Source: Streptomyces zaomyceticus (GTDB taxonomy: Bacteria > Actinomycetota > Actinomycetes > Streptomycetales > Streptomycetaceae). Taken from it: DNA of 64,000 nucleotides. Positions within the stretch are counted from its first letter, which is position 1; each line of letters begins with the position of its first letter. The notes under the pieces were generated by a model. It was not told where the DNA came from and ran no database searches. It was given only the letters and a program-made list of their open reading frames with translations. Position numbers and translations under genes: made by a program. Shown one piece after another: positions 33,364 through 42,324 of the stretch. The stretch covers positions 62,001 through 126,000 of the forward strand of contig NZ_BNBZ01000011.1 in NCBI RefSeq assembly GCF_014656215.1, written 5' to 3'.

Positions 33364-34182
33364 ATGCGTGGTTCTCTCACCCGTGCATTGACGGGTGCTC
33401 TGGGCCTGATCGCCGCAGCGGCGGGGCAGGTCGCCACCGCCGCACCCGTGGCCGCCGACAGCGTCGTGGTGGGCGGCCGTCAGGCCCAGATCGCGGATGC
33501 GCCGTGGGTCGTGGCGCTGTCCAGCCGTGACCGGTTCGGTGGTACGCGCGCGGGTCAGTTCTGCGGGGGCGTGATCGTGGCGCCGACCAAGGTGCTCACG
33601 GCGGCCCACTGCCTGGGCAGGGAGGTCCTCGGCGGCGAGCCGTGGGAGGTGCGCGATTTCGTGGTCATCGCGGGCCGGGCGGCGCTGCGCGGGCAGGGTG
33701 GGCAGGAGGTGCGAATCTCCGACACCTGGGTCAATCCCGACTACGACCCGACGACCAATTCGGGCGATCTCGCGGTACTGACGCTCGTGAACCCGCTGCC
33801 GCAGTCGTACGTGATCGGCGTCGCGCCCGCCGGAGACGCGGCGTACACGCCCGGAACGGAGGCCGACGTCTACGGCTGGGGCGACACGACCGGCAACGGT
33901 ACGTACGCCTCCACGCTGCGGACGGCGCGGGTGCAGGTGCTGCCGGACAGCTCGTGCGAGCGGGCGTATCCGGGCGGCTTCGGCGTCGCCTACCGGGCCG
34001 ACACGATGCTGTGCGGCGGCGACCCGGGGGGTGGCAAGGACGCGTGCCAGGGGGACAGCGGAGGCCCGCTCGTGGCGAAGGGGCTTCTCGTCGGCCTGGT
34101 GTCCTGGGGCAGCGGCTGCGGGCAGGCGCAGAACCCAGGGGTGTACACACGGGTCTCGGCGGTACTGCCGGCGACCTTCTGA
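33364..34182 (+). CDS. Secreted trypsin-like serine protease (S1)
   Basis: The 272-residue preproprotein has a signal peptide (Arg-containing start, hydrophobic residues 8-26, ATAAPVAA cleavage region) and a short propeptide ending at ADSVVVGG, where VVGG is the mature N-terminus used for activation. The triad is His82 (LTAAHC), Asp135 (SGDLAVLTL) and Ser232 (CQGDSGGP). Asp226, six residues before the serine, marks a trypsin-like pocket that prefers Lys or Arg. Six cysteines are placed for three disulfides. CAGGAGG precedes the ATG. It lies between hrdB and parE, as in other streptomycetes. Confidence 0.93.
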   Translation: MRGSLTRALTGALGLIAAAAGQVATAAPVAADSVVVGGRQAQIADAPWVVALSSRDRFGGTRAGQFCGGVIVAPTKVLTAAHCLGREVLGGEPWEVRDFVVIAGRAALRGQGGQEVRISDTWVNPDYDPTTNSGDLAVLTLVNPLPQSYVIGVAPAGDAAYTPGTEADVYGWGDTTGNGTYASTLRTARVQVLPDSSCERAYPGGFGVAYRADTMLCGGDPGGGKDACQGDSGGPLVAKGLLVGLVSWGSGCGQAQNPGVYTRVSAVLPATF

Positions 34183-34355
34183 CCGGAATCGAGTGCGGCG
34201 CCCGGTCGACGGCGCCGACGGTGCGGGCCGGGCCCTTGGTCGGGGCCCGGCCCGCCGTGGGTACGAGAACGGGCGGCCGCCCCCTGTGAATGCGGGGATG
34301 GCCGCCCACCCGTCCGGTCAGTGGCCGGATCTGAGCTCGTCGTGGATGCGAGGCG

Positions 34356-34586
34356 TCAGTGGTCGTCGCCCATCGTGCGGGCCGGCACGTCCGTCAGGCG
34401 GTCCGTCTCATCCTGTATCTCAACGGCGATCTTCTTGAGTTCCGGCTCGAACTTACGTCCGTGGTGGGCGCAGAAGAGCAAGTCACCTCCGCTGGTCAGG
34501 ACGACGCGCAGGTACGCCTGGGCGCCGCAGCGGTCGCAGCGGTCAGCGGCCGTCAGGGGGCTCGCGGGGGTCAGAACAGTAGTCAC
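34356..34586 (-). CDS. Small zinc-ribbon-like protein (DUF7455-type)
   Basis: The 76-residue protein carries DRCDRCGAQAYLRVVL and LLFCAHHGRKFEPEL, giving a Cys-x2-Cys and a Cys-x2-His pair that could bind one zinc. The tail is acidic (IAVEIQDETDRL). The GTG start follows GAAGAGG at about six bases. It is divergent from parE and is conserved next to parE in actinomycetes as far as I recall. Function unknown; a role as a small nucleic-acid or protein adaptor is possible but not shown. Confidence 0.78.
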   Translation of the reverse strand: MTTVLTPASPLTAADRCDRCGAQAYLRVVLTSGGDLLFCAHHGRKFEPELKKIAVEIQDETDRLTDVPARTMGDDH

Positions 34587-35019
34587 GTCGCCTCTTCTCT
34601 AGCTCGACGAGCTGTCGTACCAGGGTCAACATCCAACCAGGCCGAAAACGTTCCCGCTCGTGCCTTTTCCTTGAAACTTCTTCCCAAGGTGGCTGTCTGC
34701 TGCCGGTTGGCGGCGAATGAGCCGTATTGCGTCGCTCTACGGATTTCGCGTTGCTTGTGTCGGTTAGCCCTCCCGGCGTGGTTGCCGGTTGTTGATGAGG
34801 ACGTGCCCGGAGCCTAAATGGTTCATGCCTGGAAGGGAACGTGATGTTCGCGTCACCCCATCGAGGGATCGAACATCCATGCGACGCTGGACTAGCATGA
34901 GGAAACGGGGAGGGTGGCGTTACAACGGCTCTACCAGGCATCGGTACCCTCTGACGCGTGACCGACGCCGGGCCTTACCCCATCGGGCCAGATTTCAAAT
35001 TCAGCGAGGAGCGAACCGC
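34587..35019. other. Divergent intergenic region DUF7455 gene / parE
   Basis: This 433-bp gap carries a short palindrome AGCTCG-A-CGAGCT (34601-34613), an inverted repeat GATGTTCG/CGAACATC (34843-34850 and 34870-34877) and a -10-like TAGCAT (34893-34898) after it. The parE ribosome site GAGGAG is at 35006-35011. No gene is seen. Confidence 0.5.
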
Positions 35020-37137
35020 GTGACCGCCGAAACGTCCGTGCCGTCCAGTGCGCTGCTGACCGCAGACCGTGACGGTTCCAACTACACCGCGCGGCACCTG
35101 CTCGTACTCGAAGGGCTCGAAGCGGTCCGCAAGCGCCCCGGTATGTACATCGGGTCCACCGACAGCCGCGGCCTGATGCACTGCATCTGGGAGATCATCG
35201 ACAACTCCGTCGACGAGGCTCTCGGTGGCTACTGCGACCACATCGAGGTCATCCTTCACGACGACGGCTCCGTCGAGGTGCGGGACAACGGCCGAGGCAT
35301 TCCGGTCGACGTCGAGCCGAAGACCGGACTCTCCGGGGTCGAGGTCGTCATGACCAAGCTGCACGCCGGCGGAAAGTTCGGCGGCGGATCGTACGCCGCG
35401 TCCGGCGGTCTGCACGGCGTCGGCGCCTCCGTGGTCAACGCCCTGTCGGCCCGACTCGACGTCGAGGTCGACCGGAACAGTGCCACGCACTCGATCAGCT
35501 TCCGGCGGGGCGTCCCCGGCATCTTCACGGAGCAGGGTCCGGACAGCCCCTTCGATCCGGGCAACGGCCTCCGCAAGGGCAAGCGGGTTCCCAAGATCCG
35601 CACCGGTACGCGCGTCCGCTACTGGGCCGACCGGCAGATCTTCCTCAAGGACGCCAAGCTCTCCCTGGAGACGCTGCACCAGCGTGCCCGGCAGACGGCC
35701 TTCCTCGTGCCCGGTCTCACCATCGTCGTCCGCGACGAGCGGGACCTGGCGGGGATCGGCAAGAGCGAGGAGACGTTCCGCTTCGACGGCGGCATCAGCG
35801 AGTTCTGCGAGTACCTCGCGCAGGACAAGGCCGTCTGCGACATCCAGCGCCTGACCGGCCAGGGCACCTTCAAGGAGACCGTCCCGGTCCTCGACGAACG
35901 CGGCCACATGACCCCGACCGAGGTCACCCGCGAGCTCGCCGTCGACGTCGCCCTGCGCTGGGGCACCGGATACGACGCGACGGTCAAGTCCTTCGTCAAC
36001 ATCATCGCCACCCCCAAGGGCGGCACCCATGTGTCCGGCTTCGAGCAGGCCATCACCAAGACGGTGAACGAGGTGCTGCGCTCGGCGAAGATGCTGCGCG
36101 TCGCCGAGGACGACATCGTCAAGGACGACGCCCTCGAAGGGCTCACCGCCGTCGTGACGGTCCGCCTCGCCGAGCCGCAGTTCGAGGGACAGACCAAGGA
36201 GGTCCTCGGAACGTCCGCCGCCCGCCGCATCGTGGCGAACGTGGTCGCCAAGGAGCTCAAGGCCTTCCTCACCTCGACCAAGCGGGACGCCAAGGCACAG
36301 GCGCGCGCCGTCCTGGAGAAGGCCGTCGCCGCGGCCCGCACCCGGATCGCGGCCCGCCAGCACAAGGACGCGCAGCGCAGGAAGACCGCGCTCGAGTCCT
36401 CCTCGCTGCCGGCCAAGCTGGCCGACTGCCGCAGCGACGACGTGGAGCGCAGCGAGCTCTTCATCGTCGAGGGAGACTCGGCCCTCGGTACGGCCAAGCT
36501 CGCCCGCAACAGCGAGTTCCAGGCCCTGCTGCCGATCCGAGGAAAGATCCTCAACGTTCAGAAGTCGTCCGTGACGGACATGCTGAAGAACGCCGAGTGC
36601 GGCGCGATCATCCAGGTCATAGGAGCGGGCTCGGGCCGTACCTTCGACATCGACGCAGCCCGCTACGGGAAGATCGTCCTGCTGGTCGACGCCGACGTCG
36701 ACGGCGCCCACATCCGGTGTCTGCTGCTGACCCTCTTCCAGCGCTACATGCGGCCCATGGTCGAGGCGGGGCGGGTCTTCGCCGCCGTGCCTCCGCTGCA
36801 CCGGATCGAGCTCGTCCAGCCCAAGAAGGGGCAGGACAAGTACGTCTACACGTACTCGGACAACGAGCTGCGCCAGACCCTGCTGGAGTTCCAGCGCAAG
36901 GGGGTCCGCTACAAGGACGCCATCCAGCGCTACAAGGGTCTGGGCGAGATGGACGCCGACCAGCTGGCGGAGACCACGATGGACCCGCGCCACCGCACCC
37001 TGCGCCGGATCAACATCGGCGACCTGGACGCGGCCGAGCAGGTCTTCGACCTCCTGATGGGCAACGACGTGGCGCCCCGCAAGGAGTTCATCACGGGCTC
37101 CGCGGCGACCCTCGACCGTTCGCGCATCGACGCCTGA
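35020..37137 (+). CDS. parE: DNA topoisomerase IV subunit B (ParE)
   Basis: The 705-residue type IIA topoisomerase ATPase subunit has a GHKL domain (VRKRPGMYIGST, EIIDNSVDEALGG, VRDNGRGIPVD, GGLHGVGASVVNAL) and a transducer with PKGGTHVSGFEQA. The TOPRIM domain has LFIVEGDSALGTAK, LLPIRGKILNV and DADVDGAHIRCLLLT. With ParC it separates linked daughter chromosomes. GTG 35020 is supported by GAGGAG at eight bases; the longer open frame has no ribosome site. The partner gene parC is in the same window at 45.4-47.9 kb, not adjacent. Streptomyces gyrB lies at oriC with gyrA, so this copy is ParE. Confidence 0.95.
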   Translation: MTAETSVPSSALLTADRDGSNYTARHLLVLEGLEAVRKRPGMYIGSTDSRGLMHCIWEIIDNSVDEALGGYCDHIEVILHDDGSVEVRDNGRGIPVDVEPKTGLSGVEVVMTKLHAGGKFGGGSYAASGGLHGVGASVVNALSARLDVEVDRNSATHSISFRRGVPGIFTEQGPDSPFDPGNGLRKGKRVPKIRTGTRVRYWADRQIFLKDAKLSLETLHQRARQTAFLVPGLTIVVRDERDLAGIGKSEETFRFDGGISEFCEYLAQDKAVCDIQRLTGQGTFKETVPVLDERGHMTPTEVTRELAVDVALRWGTGYDATVKSFVNIIATPKGGTHVSGFEQAITKTVNEVLRSAKMLRVAEDDIVKDDALEGLTAVVTVRLAEPQFEGQTKEVLGTSAARRIVANVVAKELKAFLTSTKRDAKAQARAVLEKAVAAARTRIAARQHKDAQRRKTALESSSLPAKLADCRSDDVERSELFIVEGDSALGTAKLARNSEFQALLPIRGKILNVQKSSVTDMLKNAECGAIIQVIGAGSGRTFDIDAARYGKIVLLVDADVDGAHIRCLLLTLFQRYMRPMVEAGRVFAAVPPLHRIELVQPKKGQDKYVYTYSDNELRQTLLEFQRKGVRYKDAIQRYKGLGEMDADQLAETTMDPRHRTLRRINIGDLDAAEQVFDLLMGNDVAPRKEFITGSAATLDRSRIDA

Positions 37138-37146
37138 GGCGTTCCA

Positions 37147-37179
37147 CCCGTGGGTGGAGCCGGAAGCTCCACCCACGGG
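37147..37179 (+). terminator. parE terminator
   Basis: Perfect 14-bp hairpin (37147-37160 and 37166-37179) with a CGGAA loop, starting 10 bp after the parE stop. Confidence 0.8.
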
Positions 37180-37234
37180 CCGATCACACGGTCGCCGACT
37201 CTCCGTAGCATTCTCGTGACGGAGGGGGACAGGC

Positions 37235-38449
37235 GTGGACGAGAAGCGCGACCGGGCGTTCAGGAGGAGCGGCGTGACCCAGGAGAGCTCCTGGAGCGCC
37301 TGGCCCTCGAGGGAGGCGCTCACCCGCATGGGGGTGCCCCGGGGCAGGGTCGTCCTCGACTACGTCATGGTCACGGCCCTGAGCGGCTGGGTCCTGGCCG
37401 GCTGCTACACCTCAGGGGCGTTCGAGGGCTGGTACACGCCCTTGCCTCCGCTCGGGTTCGGGCTCTGTCTGGCGGCGGCGCTGGGTTTTCATCACGCGAC
37501 CGTCGACCACCGGCCCGCGCTGTCGATGGGGCTCCTCGGGGTGATCGCGCTCTGTGGCCTCGGGGCCTACGCGGCCGGAGCGCCGACGTCCGCCACCGTC
37601 CTCTGGATAGTCGTCTCGATCATGGCCATGGAGAGGCTGCCGCTTCCCATGAGCCTGGGCACCGTGGCGGTTCTCGTGCCCGGATTCATGGAGGCCGACG
37701 AGACCGGGATGCTGGGGGCCGGACTCACCACCGGGGCCGTCCTGCTCGCCGGCTACTCGCTCCGGCTGGACGCCCAGGCGCGGGGAGCCGGGTTCCAGCT
37801 GGCCGCGCAGGAGCGGCTCGCGCGGGAGGCCGAGGCGGCGTCGGCCGCGCTCGCGGAGCGGGCCAGGATCGCCCGCGAGATACATGACGTGCTCGCTCAC
37901 AGCCTCTCCGCCCAGATGGTGCACCTGGAGGTCGCACGGCTCCAGGTCGAGGCCGGAGCGGATCGGGCGGAGATCCTCAAGCTGGTGACCTCGGCGCGCT
38001 CCATGGCCAGGGAGGGCCTCGCCGAGACCCGGCACGCGCTGGCGGCGCTGCGCGGTGACACGGTTCCCGTCGAGGACTATCTGCGGGAGCTGGCACGGGT
38101 GGACCGTGCCGAGGTCGATGTCGCCGGCGATCGTCGGAACCTGCCGGCCGAGGCCTCCCAGGCGGTGCGGCGGGTCGCACAGGAGGCGCTGACGAACGTA
38201 CGCAAGCACGCCCCGGGTGCCCGGACCCGGATCCGCTTCGTCTACGAGGTGGACGGGGTCTGTCTGGAGATACGCGACTCCGGACCACCGCCGAAGCCCG
38301 ACGGCGGGTTCGAAGGGAGCGGGCTCGGTTCCTCCGGTGGGGGGTACGGGCTGCTCGGCATGAGAGAGCGGGCCGAACTGCTCGGCGGCAGCCTGGACGC
38401 GGGGCCCGAGGGTCCGGGGTTCGCGGTGCGGCTGCGGGTGCCGGCATGA
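37235..38449 (+). CDS. NarL-type sensor histidine kinase
   Basis: The 404-residue kinase has about four to six membrane segments in residues 38-180 (VLDYVMVTALSGWVLAGCY, GLCLAAALGFHHA, TVLWIVVSIMAME, TTGAVLLAGYSL) and no large outside loop. The HisKA_3 dimerisation helix follows with phospho-acceptor His217 (IAREIHDVLAHSLSAQM) and a HATPase_c domain ends in GGGYGLLGMRERAELLGG. The GTG start follows GGAGGGGG at about six bases. It overlaps its response regulator by 4 bp, so the two are translationally coupled. The short sensor suggests sensing within or near the membrane; the signal is unknown. Confidence 0.88.
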   Translation: MDEKRDRAFRRSGVTQESSWSAWPSREALTRMGVPRGRVVLDYVMVTALSGWVLAGCYTSGAFEGWYTPLPPLGFGLCLAAALGFHHATVDHRPALSMGLLGVIALCGLGAYAAGAPTSATVLWIVVSIMAMERLPLPMSLGTVAVLVPGFMEADETGMLGAGLTTGAVLLAGYSLRLDAQARGAGFQLAAQERLAREAEAASAALAERARIAREIHDVLAHSLSAQMVHLEVARLQVEAGADRAEILKLVTSARSMAREGLAETRHALAALRGDTVPVEDYLRELARVDRAEVDVAGDRRNLPAEASQAVRRVAQEALTNVRKHAPGARTRIRFVYEVDGVCLEIRDSGPPPKPDGGFEGSGLGSSGGGYGLLGMRERAELLGGSLDAGPEGPGFAVRLRVPA

Positions 38450-39348
38450 GCGCGGGGGAGAAGGTGGACGGCCGGGAGAGCCTGTCCACGGGTGAGGACG
38501 CCCGTGGCTCCGAGGGGAATCGTGTGGTGCGGGTGGTGGTCGCCGACGACCAGGCGGTGGTCCGGGAAGGGATCGTGATGCTGCTCGGTCTGCTGCCCGG
38601 GGTCGAGGTCGTCGGGGCGGCCCGGGACGGGGAGGAGGCGGTCGCGCTGGCCGCGGAGCTCGCGCCGGACGTGGTCCTGATGGATCTGCGGATGCCTCGT
38701 TGCGACGGTGTCGAAGCCACGCGTCGGATCCGTGAGGGGCACCCGGGGACGGAGATCGTCGTGCTCACCACGTACGCCGACGACGACTCGCTGTTTCCGG
38801 CACTGCAGGCGGGAGCGCGGGGGTACCTCACCAAGGATGCCTCCGGGGAGGAAATCGTACGGGCGCTGCGGGATGTGACCGACGGGCGGGCGGGGCTTTC
38901 GCCCTCCGTGCAGCGGCGGCTCCTCGAACAGTTGCTGGAGCGGAACGAGCGGGCTGGGTGGAGCGGGCGCTCAGAGCCTCCCGGGCGCCCGGGAGATGTC
39001 GAGGGAGCGGCTGGGGCGATGGTCGGGGGGCCGAGGGGTGGAGTGGAGAGTCCCGCCGGTTCGGGCCACCCCGGCGGCCACGGCGGCCACGGCGACCCCG
39101 GCCATCCTGGCGGCCTCGGCGGCCCGGCGGACGACGGGCTCACCGAGCGGGAGACGGAGGTGCTCGTGCTCGTCGCGGACGGGCTCTCCAACCAGGAGAT
39201 CGCCGGGCGACTTCGGATCTCCACGGCCACGGTGAAGACCCATATCAACAATCTCTTCGCCAAGACGGGAGTGCGTGACCGGGCGCAGGCCGTGCGATAC
39301 GCATATCAGCACGGTCTGGTCAGGGCGCCTGGGAGGAGAGTCACCTGA
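38446..39348 (+). CDS. NarL/LuxR-type response regulator with Gly/His-rich linker
   Basis: The 300-residue regulator has a receiver domain from about residue 27 with phospho-acceptor Asp80 (VVLMDLRMPRCDG) and Lys in GYLTKDASGEE. The C-terminal LuxR helix-turn-helix is DDGLTEREVEVLVLV-like (DDGLTERETEVLVLVADG) with NQEIAGRLRISTATVKTH. Between them an about 60-residue linker is unusually rich in Gly, Pro and His (GSGHPGGHGGHGDPGHPGG). The ATG overlaps the kinase stop by 4 bp. Targets are not evident; the DUF485/symporter operon starts 98 bp downstream on the same strand. Confidence 0.88.
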   Translation: MSAGEKVDGRESLSTGEDARGSEGNRVVRVVVADDQAVVREGIVMLLGLLPGVEVVGAARDGEEAVALAAELAPDVVLMDLRMPRCDGVEATRRIREGHPGTEIVVLTTYADDDSLFPALQAGARGYLTKDASGEEIVRALRDVTDGRAGLSPSVQRRLLEQLLERNERAGWSGRSEPPGRPGDVEGAAGAMVGGPRGGVESPAGSGHPGGHGGHGDPGHPGGLGGPADDGLTERETEVLVLVADGLSNQEIAGRLRISTATVKTHINNLFAKTGVRDRAQAVRYAYQHGLVRAPGRRVT

Positions 39349-39446
39349 TGGGGTGAATCAAGGGAGGAGAAGAGTCCGGGATCTTCCCGCTCTGTCCATC
39401 CTTGGGCACGCGGCCGAAACGGTTCGCTGTCAAGGAGAGTTGGCCG

Positions 39447-39932
39447 GTGGACCAGGTGGACAAGCAGGAGGGGCTCGGCGCTTCGGCGAAGCCGGTCGAC
39501 GACCCGTGGTACGAGGCGACGGCTTCCGGCTGGGGCGAGGGGGCGGAGACCGGAGCACCCGGCGACGCCCACCCGGACGCGGTGCCGCGACAGCGCGTCC
39601 ACGGCGCGGCGGAGATCTATCTGGAAGTGCAGCGGAGTCCCGCCTTCCAGGAAGTGCGCGGCCGCTACCGCCGGTTCGTCTTCCCGGCCGCCCTCGCCTT
39701 CCTCCTCTGGTACCTCGCCTATGTCGTCGCGGCGACCGCCGCACCCGGGCTCATGGCCCGGCCGGTCGCCGGGGTGGTGAACGTGGCGATGGTCGCGGGG
39801 CTGGGGCAGTTCCTCACCACCTTCCTACTGACCTGGGCCTATGCGCGGCACGCGCGGCTGCGCAGGGATCGGGCCGCGCTCGAACTGCGCTGGGACACGC
39901 AGGAGATGACCCGAGGGGTGGTGCAGCCGTGA
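39447..39932 (+). CDS. DUF485 membrane protein (symporter partner)
   Basis: The 161-residue protein has an about 75-residue hydrophilic N-terminus followed by the DUF485 domain: YLEVQRSPAFQEVRGRYRRF, then two membrane helices (FPAALAFLLWYLAYVVAAT and VAMVAGLGQFLTTFLLTWAYA). DUF485 (YjcH) proteins are coded with ActP-type acetate permeases and here the stop overlaps the symporter start by 4 bp. GTG 39447 has AAGGAGAG about nine bases before it. The long N-terminal extension is typical of actinobacterial members. Confidence 0.88.
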   Translation: MDQVDKQEGLGASAKPVDDPWYEATASGWGEGAETGAPGDAHPDAVPRQRVHGAAEIYLEVQRSPAFQEVRGRYRRFVFPAALAFLLWYLAYVVAATAAPGLMARPVAGVVNVAMVAGLGQFLTTFLLTWAYARHARLRRDRAALELRWDTQEMTRGVVQP

Positions 39933-41521
39933 GTGGAGACCACCAGACCCTGGCGCTCGTGCTGTTCAGCGTCTTCATCGCCGTCACCCTGGGGATCACC
40001 ACCTGGGTGAGCCGCAACCGGCACGGTTCGGCGGAGGAGTTCTATGCCGGGGGGCGGCTGTTCTCGCCCCTGGAGAACGGTTTCGCCATCGCCGGCGACT
40101 ACATGTCGGCGGCCTCGTTCCTGGGCATCTCCGGTCTGATCGCCCTCTACGGCTACGACGGCATGCTGTACTCCGTCGGATTCCTCGTCGCCTGGCTGGT
40201 CGTGCTGCTGCTCGTGGCGGAACTGGTCCGCAACTGCGGACGGTTCACGCTGGCCGATGTCGTCGCGGCGCGGATGGCCGAGCGCCCGGTGCGGATCGCC
40301 GCCGGTACGTCCTCCGTGGCGGTCTCCGTGCTGTATCTCGTGGCCCAGATGGTGGGCGCCGGAAGTCTGGTGGCCCTGCTGCTCGGTGGTACCGGCGAGG
40401 CGGCCCGCTCGTGGACGGTGGTCGGCGTCGGTGCGCTGATGGTGATCTATGTGTCGCTCGGCGGTATGCGGGCCACCACCTGGATCCAGATCGTCAAGGC
40501 GGTCCTGCTCATGGCGGGCACGATCACACTCACGGTTCTGGTTCTGCTCCGCTTCCACGGCGATGTGAACAGCCTGCTCTCCTCCGCCGCGGAACGCAGC
40601 GGCCGCGGAAAGGACTTCCTCGCCCCCGGGCTCCGCTACGGCGGGGACTGGACGGCCCGCCTCGACTTCATCAGCCTCGGCATCGCCCTGGTCCTGGGCA
40701 CGGCGGGACTGCCTCACATCCTGTCGCGCTTCTACACCGTGCCGACCGCCCGTGCCGCCCGCCGCTCCGTCGTCTGGGCCATCGGGCTCATCGGCAGCTT
40801 CTACCTGATGACCATCGTGCTCGGCTTCGGCGCGGCCGCCCTGATCGGGCCCGGCGAAGTCCGCGCCTCCAACGCGTCGGGGAACACCGCCGTACCGCTG
40901 CTCGCCCTCGACCTCGGCGGGGGAGCGGGTTCCACCGGAGGCACCGTGCTCTTCGCCGTCGTCGCCGCCGTCGCGTTCGCGACCATCCTGGCCGTCGTCG
41001 CGGGGATCACCCTCGCCTCATCGGCCTCCGTCGCCCACGACCTGTACGCCTCGCTGCGACATCGGCACGCCAAGCAGTACAGCGAGGTGACCGTGGCCCG
41101 GATCGCGGCGGCGGTGATCGGCGCGGCGGCCATCGGGCTCGGGCTGCTCGCACGCGACCTCAATGTGGCCTTCCTCGTCGGCCTGGCGTTCGCGGTCGCG
41201 GCCTCGGCCAATCTGCCGGTGCTGCTCTATTCGCTGTTCTGGCGGAAGTTCACCACTCGGGGCGCGGTCTGGGCGGTCTACGGGGGTCTGATCCCGGCGG
41301 TGCTGCTCGTGCTGGTCTCGCCGGTCGTCTCCGGCAGCCCCGAGGCACTGTTCCCCGGTGTCGACTTCCACCTCTTCCCGCTGCAGAACCCGGGAGTGGT
41401 CTCCATTCCGCTCGGCTTCTTCGCGGGCTGGATCGGTACGGTCACCTCGACCGAGCCGCCCGACGAGGCGCGGCACGCCGAGACCGAGGTCCGGGCGCTG
41501 ACCGGAGCGGGCGCCGCCTGA
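39929..41521 (+). CDS. Sodium:solute symporter, ActP-like carboxylate permease
   Basis: The 530-residue SSS-family transporter has about 13 membrane helices. Family signs include STWVSRN-type N-terminus (TTWVSRNRHGSAEEFYAGGR), GFAIAGDYMSAASFLGISG, YLVAQMVGAGSLV and AGLPHILSRFYTVPTARAARRS. This is the ActP group that takes up acetate and other short carboxylates with a cation. The GTG start overlaps DUF485 by 4 bp. A CitA/CitB-like two-component system follows convergently and may control it. Exact substrate not determined. Confidence 0.88.
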   Translation: MSGDHQTLALVLFSVFIAVTLGITTWVSRNRHGSAEEFYAGGRLFSPLENGFAIAGDYMSAASFLGISGLIALYGYDGMLYSVGFLVAWLVVLLLVAELVRNCGRFTLADVVAARMAERPVRIAAGTSSVAVSVLYLVAQMVGAGSLVALLLGGTGEAARSWTVVGVGALMVIYVSLGGMRATTWIQIVKAVLLMAGTITLTVLVLLRFHGDVNSLLSSAAERSGRGKDFLAPGLRYGGDWTARLDFISLGIALVLGTAGLPHILSRFYTVPTARAARRSVVWAIGLIGSFYLMTIVLGFGAAALIGPGEVRASNASGNTAVPLLALDLGGGAGSTGGTVLFAVVAAVAFATILAVVAGITLASSASVAHDLYASLRHRHAKQYSEVTVARIAAAVIGAAAIGLGLLARDLNVAFLVGLAFAVAASANLPVLLYSLFWRKFTTRGAVWAVYGGLIPAVLLVLVSPVVSGSPEALFPGVDFHLFPLQNPGVVSIPLGFFAGWIGTVTSTEPPDEARHAETEVRALTGAGAA

Positions 41522-41634
41522 CGGCTGCGCCGCCCGCCCGCCGTCCGACGGTGCCGCCATGCCATCCGACGGTGCTGCCGAGCCGCCCGAGGATGCCGAA
41601 GAGCCGCCCAATGGCGCCGACGCCGGGACGTGCC

Positions 41635-42324
41635 TCAGCCGGTGTGCGGGGAGGGCGCCCAGGTGTAGCGGTGCTCGGGGCGGCCCGTCTCGCCGTATCG
41701 GAGCGAGAGCCGGACCCGGTCGGTGCGTTCGAGGAGTTTGAGGTAGCGCTGGGCCGTCTGGCGGCTGACACCGGCCCGCTCGGCGATCTCCTGTGCGGAC
41801 AGCGGCCCGTCGGCGGCGAGCAGCACCTGCCGGACCAGCTCGGCGGTCGTGGGGGAGTGCCCCTTGGGCAGGTCGGGGGCGACGGCGCCGGCCGCCAGGA
41901 CTCCGAAGATCCGGTCGACCTCGGCCTGTTCCGCCTCGCCCCCGTTCGCCAGGGTTTCCCGGAGCGTCGCGTAGGCCTCCAGCTTGGCGCGAAGACCGGC
42001 GAAATTGAACGGCTTGACCAGGTACTGGAGCGCGCCGTGCCGCATCGCCGCCTGCACCGTGGCCACGTCCCGGGCGGCCGTCACCATCATGACGTCGCAC
42101 TGGTGACCGCGGGCCCGGACCTCCCGTACGGCAGCGAGCCCGTTCTCGTCCGGGAGGTAGTGGTCGAGGAGGATCAGATCCACCGGCTGTCGGTCCAGCA
42201 CGGCGAGGGCCTCGGCGGTCGAGTGGGCGGTGGCCGCGACGCGGAAGCCGGGCACCTTGGCGACGTAGGCGGCGTTGATCCGCGCGACCAGCACGTCGTC
42301 GTCCACGACGAGGACGTCGATCAT
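41635..42324 (-). CDS. CitB/DcuR-family response regulator
   Basis: The 229-residue regulator has a receiver domain with acidic pair Asp8-Asp9, phospho-acceptor Asp54 (LILLDHYLPDENG) and Lys in LVKPFNFAGL, then a C-terminal helix-turn-helix (LSAQEIAERAGVSRQTAQRYLKLL). This is the CitB family, which with CitA/DcuS kinases controls uptake and use of citrate, C4-dicarboxylates and related acids. It overlaps the kinase gene by 4 bp. The adjacent convergent carboxylate symporter is the natural candidate target. Confidence 0.9.
   Translation of the reverse strand: MIDVLVVDDDVLVARINAAYVAKVPGFRVAATAHSTAEALAVLDRQPVDLILLDHYLPDENGLAAVREVRARGHQCDVMMVTAARDVATVQAAMRHGALQYLVKPFNFAGLRAKLEAYATLRETLANGGEAEQAEVDRIFGVLAAGAVAPDLPKGHSPTTAELVRQVLLAADGPLSAQEIAERAGVSRQTAQRYLKLLERTDRVRLSLRYGETGRPEHRYTWAPSPHTG

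Noticed and set aside
34838..34852. LexA box upstream of parE (GAAC-N5-GTTC)
   Set aside because: The spacer is five bases instead of four and flanking bases do not fit.
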